DNA of 64,000 bases from Bordetella avium. GTDB lineage: Bacteria > Pseudomonadota > Gammaproteobacteria > Burkholderiales > Burkholderiaceae_B. The notes beneath the pieces were generated by a model that saw only the letters and a list, made by a program, of their open reading frames with translations, ran no database searches and was not told the origin of the DNA. The translations under genes were made by a program, and so were the position numbers. Below, one piece after another: positions 12,529-21,976 of this stretch. How positions within the stretch are numbered: the first letter of the stretch is position 1; each line of letters begins with the position of its first letter. The stretch lies in NCBI RefSeq assembly GCF_034424645.1, contig NZ_CP139969.1, positions 2,108,001 through 2,172,000 of the forward strand. Direction: 5' to 3'.

Positions 12529-13941
12529 ATGGCAAACACTCCCTCCCAACAAGACCAATTCGCCAATAAGGCGCAAGCTTGGTCCGCACGCTTCTCCGAA
12601 CCTGTCTCCGATCTTGTCAAGCGGTACACCGCATCCGTGGATTTCGACAAGCGCCTAGCGCGCCACGATATCCGTGGGTCGCTGGCCCATGCCGATATGC
12701 TGGCCGCCCAGGGCATCATCTCCGCCCAGGATCTGGCCGACATCGAGCGCGGCATGCAGCAGATCCTCAGCGAAATCGATGCCGGCAGCTTCCAATGGCT
12801 GCTCGACCTTGAGGACGTGCACCTGAACATTGAAAAGCGCCTGGTCGAACTTGTCGGCGATGCCGGCAAGCGCCTGCACACCGGCCGCTCCCGCAATGAT
12901 CAAGTCGCCACGGATATCCGTCTATGGCTGCGTGACGAAATCGACCTGCTGATCGACTTGCTGCGCCAGTTGCGCCACGCTCTGGCCACCGTGGCTCTGG
13001 ACAATGCGGGCACCATCATGCCCGGCTTCACTCATCTCCAGGTAGCCCAGCCCGTCACTTTCGGCCATCATCTGCTCGCCTATGCCGAAATGTTTGGCCG
13101 TGACGCCGAACGTCTGGCCGATTGCCGCAAGCGTGTGAACCGCCTGCCCTTGGGCGCCGCCGCCCTGGCTGGCACCTCTTACCCGATCGACCGCGAACGC
13201 GTGGCAAGCACCCTGGGCTTCGATGGCGTCTGCCGCAATTCCCTAGATGCCGTCTCCGACCGCGATTTCGCCATCGAATTTTGCGCCGCAGCCTCCCTCA
13301 TTATGACGCACGTCTCGCGCCTGTCCGAGGAACTGGTGCTATGGATGAGCCCGCGCGTCGGCTTCATCGACCTGGCTGACCGCTTCTGCACCGGCAGCTC
13401 GATCATGCCGCAAAAGAAGAACCCGGACGTGCCCGAACTGGCACGCGGCAAAACCGGCCGCGTCAACGGCCACCTGGTCGCCCTGCTGACCCTGATGAAA
13501 GGCCAGCCCCTGGCCTACAACAAGGACAACCAGGAAGACAAAGAAGGTTTATTCGACACGGCTGACACCCTGCGCGACACGCTGACGATCTTCGCCGACA
13601 TGGCGGGCGGCATCAAAGTCAAAGCCGACAACATGCGCGCAGCAGCGCTGCAGGGTTTTGCCACCGCGACCGATCTGGCTGACTACCTGGTCAAGCGCGG
13701 CCTGCCTTTCCGCGACGCACACGAAGTCGTCGCCCATGCCGTGCGCGACTGCGAGCAACGCGGCTGCGACCTGGCAGACCTTAGCCTGGCCGAGCTACAG
13801 GCTTATCACCCCTCGATCGAGGCGGATATCCACCAGGTTCTAACGCTGGAAGGCTCTGTCGCGGCACGCAAGCACACCGGCGGCACGGCGCCGGAGCGGG
13901 TGCGAGAGGAAGCTCAGCGCGTCATCCAGGAAACCGCCTGA
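12529..13941 (+). CDS. argH: Argininosuccinate lyase
   Basis: 470-residue cytoplasmic enzyme that cleaves argininosuccinate to arginine and fumarate, the last step of arginine synthesis. The superfamily signature [12 protein letters not shown] is intact, as are [13 protein letters not shown] and the TxxH element in [10 protein letters not shown]. Length is normal for the family. It is transcribed alone, divergent from the MscS-type channel, and ends at a strong terminator. Confidence 0.98.
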   Translation: MANTPSQQDQFANKAQAWSARFSEPVSDLVKRYTASVDFDKRLARHDIRGSLAHADMLAAQGIISAQDLADIERGMQQILSEIDAGSFQWLLDLEDVHLNIEKRLVELVGDAGKRLHTGRSRNDQVATDIRLWLRDEIDLLIDLLRQLRHALATVALDNAGTIMPGFTHLQVAQPVTFGHHLLAYAEMFGRDAERLADCRKRVNRLPLGAAALAGTSYPIDRERVASTLGFDGVCRNSLDAVSDRDFAIEFCAAASLIMTHVSRLSEELVLWMSPRVGFIDLADRFCTGSSIMPQKKNPDVPELARGKTGRVNGHLVALLTLMKGQPLAYNKDNQEDKEGLFDTADTLRDTLTIFADMAGGIKVKADNMRAAALQGFATATDLADYLVKRGLPFRDAHEVVAHAVRDCEQRGCDLADLSLAELQAYHPSIEADIHQVLTLEGSVAARKHTGGTAPERVREEAQRVIQETA

Positions 13942-13969
13942 TCTGCACCCCTGCCTAGGGTTTGCCTGC

Positions 13970-14004
13970 AACAGCCTCTGACCTGAGTCAGAGGCTGTTT
14001 TTTT
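13970..14004 (+). terminator. Rho-independent terminator of argH
   Basis: A 13-bp perfect stem (AACAGCCTCTGAC pairing with GTCAGAGGCTGTT) with a CTGA loop is followed by a T run. It lies 28 bases past the argH stop and abuts the stop codon of the convergent nitroreductase gene. Confidence 0.92.
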
Positions 14005-14590
14005 AGGCGCCCGTCCACGTCGTCACGTAGTCACGGTAATCCGGGCGCTGCACCTGCGGGACCGCGCAGGCCGGCGTGCCGATGGCGAGGTAGCCCAGGA
14101 AGCGGTACTCCAGCGGGTCCAGGCCCAGAATCTCCTGCACCGCTTCGACATAGGTGCCCAGACCGGTACTCCAGAAAGCGCCGTAGCCCAACATATGGGT
14201 CGCGTTCAGCACATTCATGACGGCCGCGCCAGCCGCCAGCACCTGTTCCTCTTCCCGCACCTTGGAGTTATGGTCGATTTTGGCGGCCAGCGCCAGAAAC
14301 ACTGGCACGTCGGCCATCCAAGCGCGCACCGCTTTTTCCTTCTCGGGCGTCATGCGCGGGTCCCCGCTGCGCTTGACGGCATCTAGCGCCACATCGGCAA
14401 AACGACCGATGGCCTCACCCTGAATCAAGACAAAACGCCAGGGACGCAAGGCCCCATGGTCGGGCGCACTCATGGCGGCCTGCAGAATTTGCCCCAATTC
14501 CTCTGGCTTGGGCGCAGGCGCACGCAAAAACTTCATGGAACGGCGGGAATTAAGCGCATGAATGGCGGAATTGCTAGCGGATTCAGTCAT
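14003..14590 (-). CDS. Nitroreductase family protein (YdjA-like)
   Basis: About 195 residues, a small FMN-dependent oxidoreductase of the nitroreductase superfamily. It has the N-terminal RRSMKFLRAP arginine cluster that contacts FMN, the family PDHGALRPWRFVLIQG stretch and the C-terminal GYLAIGTP. These match the YdjA/TdsD-like group; the physiological substrate is unknown. The start MTESASNS at 14590 fits the family; the frame stays open to an ATG at 14638, whose extra residues (MSRRRRFAAIRYL) look unrelated. It is convergent with argH. Confidence 0.85.
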   Translation of the reverse strand: MTESASNSAIHALNSRRSMKFLRAPAPKPEELGQILQAAMSAPDHGALRPWRFVLIQGEAIGRFADVALDAVKRSGDPRMTPEKEKAVRAWMADVPVFLALAAKIDHNSKVREEEQVLAAGAAVMNVLNATHMLGYGAFWSTGLGTYVEAVQEILGLDPLEYRFLGYLAIGTPACAVPQVQRPDYRDYVTTWTGA

Positions 14591-14718
14591 GTTGGGAGGT
14601 AAATAGCGAATAGCGGCAAAACGGCGCCGCCTGGACATCAGAGAGATCCGATGAAATTAATGAGAAACATTCTTATTATAGGGCCGAGTAAGACATCAGG
14701 ATAGAACAGCTCGTCGGA

Positions 14719-15153
14719 TCAACCCAGATGCGTCTGACGCTCGGGCCGCTCCTCAAGCTGCATTTCTGCCAAACCGTGCAGAATCCCGCAGTCATCCACG
14801 TCAGGTCGCGCCGATGCACAGCGCTGCCGCAGCTCAGTGAGTTGCTGCTTCAGTTGAGCCAATTCGGCAATACGGGCATCCACATGCGCAATGTGCTCAT
14901 CAAACAAAGCATTGAGCGCCCCACAACCCGCCTGGTGGTGGTCGGCCAGATTCAGAATCGCGCGGATCTCGTCCTGAGTCATGTCCAGGGCCCGGCAATT
15001 GCGGATCAGGCGCAGGCGCTCCAGATGCACTTGCCCGTAACTGCGGTAGTTATTCAAGCCCCGCTGCGGCGCAGGCAGCAAGCCCTCACGCTCGTAGTAG
15101 CGCACGGTTTCCGCAGACGTGGCAGCCGCCTTGGCTAATTCACCGATCTTCAT
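14719..15153 (-). CDS. cadR: MerR-family Cd(II)/Pb(II)-responsive regulator (CadR/PbrR-like)
   Basis: 144-residue MerR regulator with an N-terminal winged helix (MKIGELAKAAATSAETVRYY), a dimerisation helix and a C-terminal metal loop. Cys77, Cys112 and Cys122 match the three-cysteine pattern of CadR/PbrR sensors, so Cd, Pb or Zn is the likely signal. It is divergent from a heavy-metal P-type ATPase gene, and a MerR-type operator lies in the 104-bp gap. By family behaviour it twists the long-spacer promoter to activate the ATPase gene. Confidence 0.92.
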   Translation of the reverse strand: MKIGELAKAAATSAETVRYYEREGLLPAPQRGLNNYRSYGQVHLERLRLIRNCRALDMTQDEIRAILNLADHHQAGCGALNALFDEHIAHVDARIAELAQLKQQLTELRQRCASARPDVDDCGILHGLAEMQLEERPERQTHLG

Positions 15154-15173
15154 GACAGGCTCCTGAGTATCGC

Positions 15174-15204
15174 TTGACCCTATAGTAACTCCAGGGTGTG
15201 GAAT
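15174..15204 (+). promoter_or_regulatory. MerR-type promoter/operator of the metal ATPase gene
   Basis: A -35 TTGACC (15174-15179) and a -10 TGGAAT (15199-15204) are separated by 19 bases, the overlong spacing of MerR-activated promoters. The spacer holds an imperfect dyad, ACCCTATAGTAACTCCAGGGT, with ACCCT/AGGGT arms (15177-15197), very like known pbr/cad operators. Confidence 0.8.
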
Positions 15205-15257
15205 GCGGTATATATCCTAGAAGCAACTGGGACAGGCAAAAACAGGACCATCCAAAC

Positions 15258-17519
15258 ATGTCTAAGCACCAGCTCTCCACCCCCGGCACCTGCTGCGCCC
15301 CTGGGCAACGCCCGGACGCGCGCGGCGACGCACACGAGCACGAGCCTGCGCACAGCCATGATGGTGATGGCTGCTGCGCGTCGGCCGCAAGCCAGCCAAA
15401 GCAGAGTGGCAGCCAGCTGAACGCAGGCTCGGGACAGACGCTGACGCGGCTGCGCATCGGCCAGATGGACTGCCCGACCGAGGAAACACTGATCCGCAAA
15501 AAGCTGGGGAGCATGGCAGAAGTGCAGGCCATGGAATTCAACCTTATGCAGCGCATGCTGACCGTCGTGCATAGCGACGGCACGCTCGAACGCATTCTGG
15601 ATGCCATCCGCAGCCTGGGCATGACCCCGGAAACGACGACCAGCGCCCCGCCGTCGCAGAAAGCCGGATGGCGCTTGCTGGCCTTGGGCGGGGTCCTCGC
15701 CGGTCTCTCCGAGGCCGCGCATTTTGCGGGCCAGCACCCCTGGCTGACCGCCCTGCTCTCGCTGGCCGCTATTGCCGCCTGCGGTTTGAGCACCTACCGC
15801 AAGGGGTGGATCGCTCTGCGCAACGGCAATCTCAACATCAACGCCCTCATGAGTATCGCCGTCACCGGCGCCGTGCTCATCGGCCAATGGCCCGAAGCTG
15901 CGATGGTGATGTTTCTGTTCAATGTCGCGGAACTGATCGAGGCCCGCGCGCTCGACCGTGCCCGTAAGGCCGTGCGCGGCCTCATGGATCTGGCGCCGCA
16001 AACCGCGCATCGCCAAAACAGCGATGGTAGCTGGAGCGACGTGCCTGCCACGCAATTGCGCATCGGTGACGCGATTCGAGTGCGTCCTGGAGAGCGCATC
16101 GCCGCCGACGGCGAAATCTACGACGGCAGCTCCTCTATTGATCAGGCTCCCATCACCGGCGAAAGCCTTCCGGTGGAAAAAACCATCGGGGATGCCGTTT
16201 ACGCCGGAACCATCAACACCTCGGGCGCATTCGACTATCGCGTCACAGCCGCTGCCGGCAACTCCACGCTAGACCGCATCATCCACGCCGTTGAACAGGC
16301 CCAGGGCGCCCGGGCGCCAACACAGCGTTTTATCGACCGCTTCTCACGCATCTACACCCCGGCTGTCGTACTGCTGGCCATCCTGGTTGCGGTGGTGCCG
16401 CCACTGGCGCTAGGTCACACCTGGATGGACTCCATCTATCGCGCCCTGGCGCTGCTCATCATCGCCTGCCCCTGCGCGCTGGTGATTTCTACGCCCGTGA
16501 GCGTCGTCAGCGGCCTGACCGCAGCAGCCCGGCGCGGCATTCTCATCAAAGGCGGCGTCTACCTGGAAAACGGCCGCAAACTGCGCTGGCTGGCGCTGGA
16601 CAAAACCGGCACCCTGACACAGGGTAAGCCGGTGCAAACCGACCTCGTCGTGCTCGAACCCATCGCGGCCAATGGCCAGCCCAGCGCACAGGTCGCCGCC
16701 AGCCTTGCGGCGCGCTCCGACCACCCTGTTTCGCGCGCCATGGCCCAGGCCAGCGCAAGCCAGGACTTCCTCACCGTGAACGACTTTCACGCCCTGGCTG
16801 GCCGTGGCGTGGCGGGCACGATTGACGGCACCACCTACCACCTGGGCAACCGCCGTCTGATGCGTGAACTCGGTGTGCTGACCCCGGACATCGAGGCGAG
16901 CATCGACGCCTACGAACAGCTCGGCAAAACCGCCAACGCGCTCAGCGATGGCCAAGGCATACTGCTGCTGGCCGCCGTCGCCGACACCCTTAAACCCAGC
17001 AGCGCCGCCGCCATCACAGATCTGCATGCCCTGGGTGTGCAGACCCTGATGCTCACCGGCGACAACAACCGGGCGGCTCAGGCCGTCGCGGCCCAGGCGG
17101 GCATCGATGAGGCGCACGGCGATCTGCTGCCCGAAGACAAATTGACGCGTGTCGCCGCCAAAACCAATCAGGGCGGTCTGGTCGGCATGGTCGGAGACGG
17201 CATCAACGACGCCCCTGCGCTAGCCCGGGCCGATATCGGCTTTGCCATGGGCGCGGCTGGCACAGGCACCGCCATCGAAACTGCCGACGTCGCGCTCATG
17301 GACGATGACTTGCGCAAGATAGGCATTTTCGTACGCCTGTCACGCGCCACCCACCGCGTGCTGACGCAAAATATCGTACTGGCGCTGGGCATCAAAATCG
17401 TATTCCTGACGCTCGCGGTCACCGGCAACGCCACGCTTTGGATGGCCGTCTTCGCCGATGTCGGCGCCAGCCTGCTGGTCGTAGCCAATGGTCTTCGCTT
17501 GTTGCGCGCTGCGCAATAG
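15258..17519 (+). CDS. Heavy-metal (Cd/Zn/Pb) translocating P1B-type ATPase
   Basis: 753-residue inner membrane ATPase exporting soft divalent metals. The N-terminus is rich in Cys and His (TCCAP, HEHEPAHSHDGDGCC), followed by one heavy-metal-associated-type domain with GQMDCPTEE. Eight hydrophobic segments, the CPC ion motif at about residues 404-406, phosphorylated Asp448 in DKTGT, SDHP in the nucleotide domain and the hinge VGDGINDAPAL are all visible. These match ZntA/CadA/PbrA. The ATG at 15258 has AGGA upstream; an upstream GTG lies inside the operator and is not used. CadR, divergent, is its regulator. Confidence 0.94.
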   Translation: MSKHQLSTPGTCCAPGQRPDARGDAHEHEPAHSHDGDGCCASAASQPKQSGSQLNAGSGQTLTRLRIGQMDCPTEETLIRKKLGSMAEVQAMEFNLMQRMLTVVHSDGTLERILDAIRSLGMTPETTTSAPPSQKAGWRLLALGGVLAGLSEAAHFAGQHPWLTALLSLAAIAACGLSTYRKGWIALRNGNLNINALMSIAVTGAVLIGQWPEAAMVMFLFNVAELIEARALDRARKAVRGLMDLAPQTAHRQNSDGSWSDVPATQLRIGDAIRVRPGERIAADGEIYDGSSSIDQAPITGESLPVEKTIGDAVYAGTINTSGAFDYRVTAAAGNSTLDRIIHAVEQAQGARAPTQRFIDRFSRIYTPAVVLLAILVAVVPPLALGHTWMDSIYRALALLIIACPCALVISTPVSVVSGLTAAARRGILIKGGVYLENGRKLRWLALDKTGTLTQGKPVQTDLVVLEPIAANGQPSAQVAASLAARSDHPVSRAMAQASASQDFLTVNDFHALAGRGVAGTIDGTTYHLGNRRLMRELGVLTPDIEASIDAYEQLGKTANALSDGQGILLLAAVADTLKPSSAAAITDLHALGVQTLMLTGDNNRAAQAVAAQAGIDEAHGDLLPEDKLTRVAAKTNQGGLVGMVGDGINDAPALARADIGFAMGAAGTGTAIETADVALMDDDLRKIGIFVRLSRATHRVLTQNIVLALGIKIVFLTLAVTGNATLWMAVFADVGASLLVVANGLRLLRAAQ

Positions 17520-17906
17520 GCCGGCCTGGCGTTTTCATAATAGGGCTGCGGCAAGCTACGCCGCACCCCTTCAGTTCATGGCCGGCGTCCGCTGCACAAT
17601 CATGAAAGCCCAAAGGCCGAGGGACAGCCTCGTCTGCCCCGCCGCCCGCCAAAATACCAAGAACAAGCACCCCGACCTGCCCTCGCCGCCCTATAAGCGC
17701 TTGAATCCGCCGCAGCACTAACGAACCAGAACGCCGCGCCTCGGGTACATCCAGCGAAAGAACACGGCATGAGCGGGTATCATCAGGACTTATCGGTGGG
17801 GTCAATGCTTACCACGCCCAAAACGAGTAGCCAGATGAGTAGCTACAGCGATTGTTCCAGCCACACTCCCTTGAAAACCCGCAACAAATAACGATCTACA
17901 GAATTC
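17520..17906. other. Intergenic gap, no gene seen
   Basis: About 390 bases between the metal ATPase and exonuclease III genes. Open frames here are short, overlap on both strands and show no recognisable motif. I see no terminator with a T run and no tRNA. Confidence 0.5.
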
Positions 17907-18692
17907 ATGCAATTAGCCACTTGGAACGTCAACTCGCTCAAAGTCCGTCTGCCGCAAGTCATAGACTGGCTCAATGCCAACCCCGTAGACGCCCTGTGCC
18001 TGCAAGAACTGAAACTGGCCGACGATAAATTTCCGCTGGAGGCCTTTACCGAGATCGGCTACCACGCGGCCTGGGCCGGTCAAAAAACCTATAACGGCGT
18101 CGCTATTCTGTCGCGCGAGCCCGGCTTTGCCCTCACCCGCAACATCCCAGGCTATGAAGACCCGCAACAGCGGGTCATCGCCGTCACCCTGCCCAGCCCG
18201 GCTGGAGACGTGCGCGTCATCAGCGCCTACTGCCCCAACGGCCAAAGCCTGGATAGCGACAAATACCCCTACAAGCTCGAATGGTTCGGCGCGCTGCGCC
18301 ATTGGCTCGAAGAAGAACTGCGTACTTACCCGCGCCTAGCGATTCTTGGCGACTACAACGTCGCCCCTGCCGACGAAGACGTACACAATCCCGAAAAATG
18401 GGAAGGTCAGGTCCTGGTCTCGGCCCCGGAGCGCCAGGCCTTCCAGGCCTTGCTCGACCTCGGCCTGACCGACGCCTTCCGCCTCTTTGCGCAACCGGAA
18501 AAATCTTTTAGCTGGTGGGACTACCGCATGTTCGGTTTTCGCCGCAATGCCGGCCTGCGCATCGACCACATCCTGCTCTCCGACGCCCTCAAGCCAACCT
18601 GCGTAGCCTGCATCATCGACAAAGGCCCGCGCGGCAACGAACAGCCCTCTGATCACACCCCTGTCGTCACCACGTTGAAACTCAGCCCCTGA
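17907..18692 (+). CDS. xth: Exodeoxyribonuclease III
   Basis: 261-residue Mg-dependent AP endonuclease and 3'-5' exonuclease of the Xth/ExoIII family, acting in base excision repair. It starts MQLATWNVNSLKVRLPQVIDWL, with the metal-binding Glu in LQELKL, the catalytic Asp-Asn pair in GDYNVAPADEDVHNP and the C-terminal SDHTPV. Length is typical. It stands alone upstream of the tRNA-Ala gene. Confidence 0.96.
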   Translation: MQLATWNVNSLKVRLPQVIDWLNANPVDALCLQELKLADDKFPLEAFTEIGYHAAWAGQKTYNGVAILSREPGFALTRNIPGYEDPQQRVIAVTLPSPAGDVRVISAYCPNGQSLDSDKYPYKLEWFGALRHWLEEELRTYPRLAILGDYNVAPADEDVHNPEKWEGQVLVSAPERQAFQALLDLGLTDAFRLFAQPEKSFSWWDYRMFGFRRNAGLRIDHILLSDALKPTCVACIIDKGPRGNEQPSDHTPVVTTLKLSP

Positions 18693-18745
18693 TGCGCACC
18701 GGCACACAAAAATAAAGTTTTCGTGTATAGTTTGCGACTTGATTT

Positions 18746-18821
<76 letters not shown>

Positions 18822-18832
18822 AATTCCAGACG

Positions 18833-18871
18833 AAAAAGCCTTGGAAACACAACGTGTTCCAAGGCTTTTTT
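18833..18871 (+). terminator. Terminator after tRNA-Ala
   Basis: A long hairpin (AAAAAGCCTTGGAAACAC against GTGTTCCAAGGCTTTTTT, one bulge) ends in a T run with more T just beyond. It starts 12 bases after the tRNA CCA end. Confidence 0.88.
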
Positions 18872-18899
18872 GTTTTTACAGGCTTGAAGGGAAGCATTC

Positions 18900-19090
18900 A
18901 CCGATTGATTGAGCTGCAATATCCATTCAGCGGTGCGTAGCGATTCGTCCATTCCCAAAACCGCCTCGCCGCATGCCGGGCAAAAATCGCCCATCACCGC
19001 TGAAATAACGGTGGTTCCCCCCTCGTATGTAGCGGGTAGATCGCAGGTGTCGTGGATTCATTCCGCCGGACCGCAGGCAGGACACGTCAT
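18900..19090 (-). pseudogene. mqsA antitoxin relic, N-terminal zinc domain with nonsense codon
   Basis: Read on the minus strand from ATG at 19090: MTCPACGPAE, a TGA stop, then IHDTCDLPATYEGGTTVIS, AVMGDFCPACGEAVLGMDES and LRTAEWILQLNQ. The two CPxC pairs and the GDFCPACGEAVL phrase are hallmarks of the zinc-binding N-terminal domain of MqsA, antitoxin of the MqsRA toxin-antitoxin system. The helix-turn-helix half is missing; the similarity ends at the tRNA terminator. No mqsR toxin is recognisable upstream. The stop codon and lost C-terminus mark it as dead. Confidence 0.75.
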
Positions 19091-19196
19091 AGTCATAGCC
19101 GGATTTAAAGCGTCGAACGCAAATACCGCGGTTTGTGCTGACTGGGCGACCCGCTTGCCGAGTGCCCGCTTAGTGCTATGCATCGCAGCCCGACAC

Positions 19197-19874
19197 TCAG
19201 TACAGCGTTGATACCGGCAGGCCGAGGCGGGTTTGCGTCAGCTCCGTGACTAGCGCCCAGGCCTCGGGCGGCGCTAGGGAGGACATGGCCACACCGCCCA
19301 CCAGGGTGCCCAGCGCGAAAGCCGGTACCCGCCTTACACGGGTAATGCCCTCAGGGCCCTGAGGCTTGCGGTTTTGCATGGCGACGACGCGGGCCTCGCA
19401 CTCTCGGCGGCGCTGTACTTTGCCGCTGAACAGGTCCGGCAGACGCATACTGCCCGGCCGTTGCATCGGGGGCATGACATAACGCACCGGCGCGATGACC
19501 AGACGCAATCCGTCACTGTCCTGGGCGGCCTGAGCGACGGCCCCTACCGTGGAGTGCAAGACCACGCTGGCAGGCTCGCGCTCAGGCGGCGTACTCAGAA
19601 ACCAGCGCAACATGCCTATGAGGGCATGGCTATCTTCCCAGGCGGCTTCGTGGCTGGGAGTTTGTAGCCGCTCGCGCCATACCGGCGGAATCAGGACCGG
19701 CACGCCACAGGCCATGCGGGCTCCACCGTCAGCCTGACTGGCTGGCCATACCGTGGCCCGCCCATGAAAACGGATTTGCTCGGAGTCGAACAGATCCTGG
19801 AACTCTCGCGGGGTCAGACGACAATACAGCGGCGTCGTGACATCAAAGCGCTTATCAATGTAGACAGCTGTCAT
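19197..19874 (-). CDS. Hypothetical protein
   Basis: 225-residue open frame, MTAVYIDKRFDVTTPLYC at the N-terminus. I do not recognise a family. The composition is protein-like, with no signal peptide; one mildly hydrophobic stretch (FALGTLVGGVAMSSLA) lies near the C-terminus. It is flanked by the mqsA relic and the pckG operon, with no obvious operon partner. It may be a lineage-specific gene. Confidence 0.5.
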   Translation of the reverse strand: MTAVYIDKRFDVTTPLYCRLTPREFQDLFDSEQIRFHGRATVWPASQADGGARMACGVPVLIPPVWRERLQTPSHEAAWEDSHALIGMLRWFLSTPPEREPASVVLHSTVGAVAQAAQDSDGLRLVIAPVRYVMPPMQRPGSMRLPDLFSGKVQRRRECEARVVAMQNRKPQGPEGITRVRRVPAFALGTLVGGVAMSSLAPPEAWALVTELTQTRLGLPVSTLY

Positions 19875-20041
19875 GAGGCAGGTCTCCCAAACGGCGCCCC
19901 GAGATGGTGTCTGGAAACGCCGGTCAGACGCGGCATCCCAGCGCCGCCTGCCAGGGCCGCGCTATGTGGCAGACGCCGCGACTTTTCTCTTCTCAGTGTA
20001 GAAACGGAAGCTGTCATTCGGCTTTGATTGCCGCCTCAGAC

Positions 20042-20548
20042 TCAGGAGATAAGCGGACGCCAGGCGGTCAATTTGTCCTCAAACCGCTGGGCGGCATGGG
20101 CAGGGCTGGTCGAAGGTAGCGCCAGCAGACGCAAACCGGCGGGGTGGACGACATGCCGCCGGTAAAGCTGGGCCGCCTTGGCTCCGTTCAAGGCGACCAC
20201 CTCCAGCTGAGGATGGGCGGCGAAAAAGCCCGGCAAGTCATTGGGCGCCACGCTGGACGCGACAATGGCCGAATCGAGGCTGCCGCGGCGTTCGCAATCG
20301 GCCAGGACATCCCATAGCGCAACACGCGCAGCCATCAGCGCCTGGAGCCGGGCATCATAATCGGCTGCGGCATCCACTCCGAACAGGGCTGCCGCAATGC
20401 CCCAGAAGGCATTGCGCGGGTTGCCATAGTACTGACCGCGAGCCAATGACACGACACCCGGCATCGTGCCAAGAATCAGAATGCGGGCATCCGGGCGCGC
20501 CACCGGCGCCAGCCCCTGCACCCGAAATCCGGAAACGTCAATGGTCAT
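20042..20548 (-). CDS. DNA-deoxyinosine (hypoxanthine) glycosylase, UDG family 6
   Basis: 168-residue member of the uracil-DNA glycosylase superfamily. The motif GTMPGVVSL followed by YYGNPRNAFW, and the C-terminal LPSTSPAHA, match the hypoxanthine-DNA glycosylase branch that removes deaminated adenine; some members also act on uracil. It overlaps the end of fetB by 11 bases, so it is the last gene of the pckG-fetA-fetB unit. The functional link to iron or gluconeogenesis genes is unclear. Confidence 0.86.
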   Translation of the reverse strand: MTIDVSGFRVQGLAPVARPDARILILGTMPGVVSLARGQYYGNPRNAFWGIAAALFGVDAAADYDARLQALMAARVALWDVLADCERRGSLDSAIVASSVAPNDLPGFFAAHPQLEVVALNGAKAAQLYRRHVVHPAGLRLLALPSTSPAHAAQRFEDKLTAWRPLIS

Positions 20549-21368
20549 GCAAACGGTCCAGGCGCAGACGGCCGCGCGCGTCAGTCAGGTGGCGCAGGGC
20601 CGCCCAGGCCGCGCTAATCGCCGCCAGACCGCTCGCGCCACATAATAGAAAGAGGATGAGAATCTGGTATTTCACGGCTTGGACCGGGTCCATGCCAGCG
20701 AGAATCTGTCCGGTCATGATACCGGGCAAAGTAATGACGCCAGCAGCGGCCATTTGATTGATGGCAGGCACCAAGCCACGGCGCACGGACTCTCGCATGA
20801 GCGCTGAAAAAGCCTCCCAAGGTGTCGCCCCCAGCGCGATACGGGCCTCAATGGCAGCGCGCTCACGGCGCACGCCCTTCAACATATTGTCGAGCGCGAG
20901 ACTGCTGGCATTCAGCACGCTACCCAGCACGATACCGACCAGAGCAATCAGATAGCGTGGGTCATACCAGGGGTCGGGCCGTAATGCCGTGCTGAGAATG
21001 AACAAAGCCGTCACCGCCGTCGTGCTAATGACGGCAAGCGCTCCGATACGAAAATTGCCCGCCGCGCTGAGCCGCCCGGCAGGCCTGGCGGCAACTTCGC
21101 GCGCCGCCAATGCCATCATCACCAGCACCACGGCGGTGGTGATCCAGGGCGAGGCATGCGCAAACACCCTGCGCAGGATATACCCGACCAAAAGCAGTTG
21201 CAGGACCGTGCGCGCCGCCGCCCAAAGGATGCTGCGCGCCATGCCCAAGCGCATTACCATCGAGATGGCGGCGCTCATAGCGACCAGCGAGGCCGCAGTC
21301 AAAAGGTCACTGAGGTTCAAGACGAGCACGGCTTGCATCACGGCTTGCATCACGGCTTGCGAGCCCAT
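20538..21368 (-). CDS. fetB: ABC transporter permease, FetB/YbbM family
   Basis: About 276 residues with roughly seven membrane segments. The family phrases are present: LGMARSILWAAARTVLQLLL, ALVGIVLGSVLNASSLALDN, RIALGATPWEAF and ITLPGIMTGQILAGMDP. In E. coli FetAB exports iron and raises peroxide resistance; related proteins are annotated UPF0014. The start MGSQAVMQ at 21368 lies 19 bases inside fetA, showing tight coupling. The N-terminus contains a small tandem repeat (MQAVMQAV). Confidence 0.88.
   Translation of the reverse strand: MGSQAVMQAVMQAVLVLNLSDLLTAASLVAMSAAISMVMRLGMARSILWAAARTVLQLLLVGYILRRVFAHASPWITTAVVLVMMALAAREVAARPAGRLSAAGNFRIGALAVISTTAVTALFILSTALRPDPWYDPRYLIALVGIVLGSVLNASSLALDNMLKGVRRERAAIEARIALGATPWEAFSALMRESVRRGLVPAINQMAAAGVITLPGIMTGQILAGMDPVQAVKYQILILFLLCGASGLAAISAAWAALRHLTDARGRLRLDRLHDH
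21327..21360. repeat. 12-bp tandem repeat in the fetB 5' end
   Basis: CACGGCTTGCAT occurs at 21327-21338 and 21339-21350, with a third partial copy (CACGGCTTGC) to 21360. The unit length is a multiple of three, so copy changes would add or remove MQAV-type residues without breaking the frame. It overlaps the fetA stop codon. Confidence 0.8.
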
Positions 21369-21976
21369 TGCCGTGTCATCGCGTGATCTTGCACCCGGTA
21401 GCACCGGGTCGCGAGCCGTCTGGCCTGCTCCGGCTTATGTGTCACCACAATAATCGTCATAGCTTCGCTCTGTAAGCGCTGAACAAGCGTCTCGACCCGT
21501 GCACCCGCCGTCTCGTCCAGCGCAGCCGTAGGCTCGTCCAGCAACAGCACCTGCGGTCGGTCTAGCAGCGCCCGCACGAGACTCAGACGTTGGCGCTCGC
21601 CGGTGGACAATTCGTGAACAGAGGCAGCCAGAATATCCGGGCGCAACCCCAGCTCGGCGAGTAAAGGCGTGGCCACCTCAGGAAAATGCGCAGCCACAGC
21701 GTCATCCCACCAGCCGGATTCGGCCTGGCAATAGCGCACGCGGCGTCTCCAGACCGGTCCCGGCACACTGCTGCGCGCCACGCCGTCGAGCCATATCTCG
21801 CCCTGCCCAGGGTCGAGGTCAGCGATTTGGCGTAGATAGAGAGATTTGCCCGCGCCCGAGGCCCCCATAATGGCGATGCACTCGCCCCGCGACACATCGA
21901 GGCTGGCCGGCTGAAAGCCGGCCGGCGCAACCCCCCGCAGGCAGAAATAACCGCCGTCAGGGGGCAGACAGGTCAT
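21350..21976 (-). CDS. fetA: ABC transporter ATP-binding protein, FetA-like
   Basis: 208-residue nucleotide-binding subunit. Walker A is MGASGAGKS, the signature is LSTGERQRL and Walker B is [13 protein letters not shown], followed by the H-loop VVTHKPEQ. The start [10 protein letters not shown] at 21976 overlaps the pckG stop in an ATGA arrangement, so translation is probably coupled; a longer frame reads back into pckG and is not used. It pairs with FetB for likely iron export. Confidence 0.9.
   Translation of the reverse strand: MTCLPPDGGYFCLRGVAPAGFQPASLDVSRGECIAIMGASGAGKSLYLRQIADLDPGQGEIWLDGVARSSVPGPVWRRRVRYCQAESGWWDDAVAAHFPEVATPLLAELGLRPDILAASVHELSTGERQRLSLVRALLDRPQVLLLDEPTAALDETAGARVETLVQRLQSEAMTIIVVTHKPEQARRLATRCYRVQDHAMTRQWARKP

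Noticed and set aside
15198-15257. GTG start for the metal ATPase 60 bases upstream
   Set aside because: It lies inside the MerR operator, upstream of the expected transcription start.
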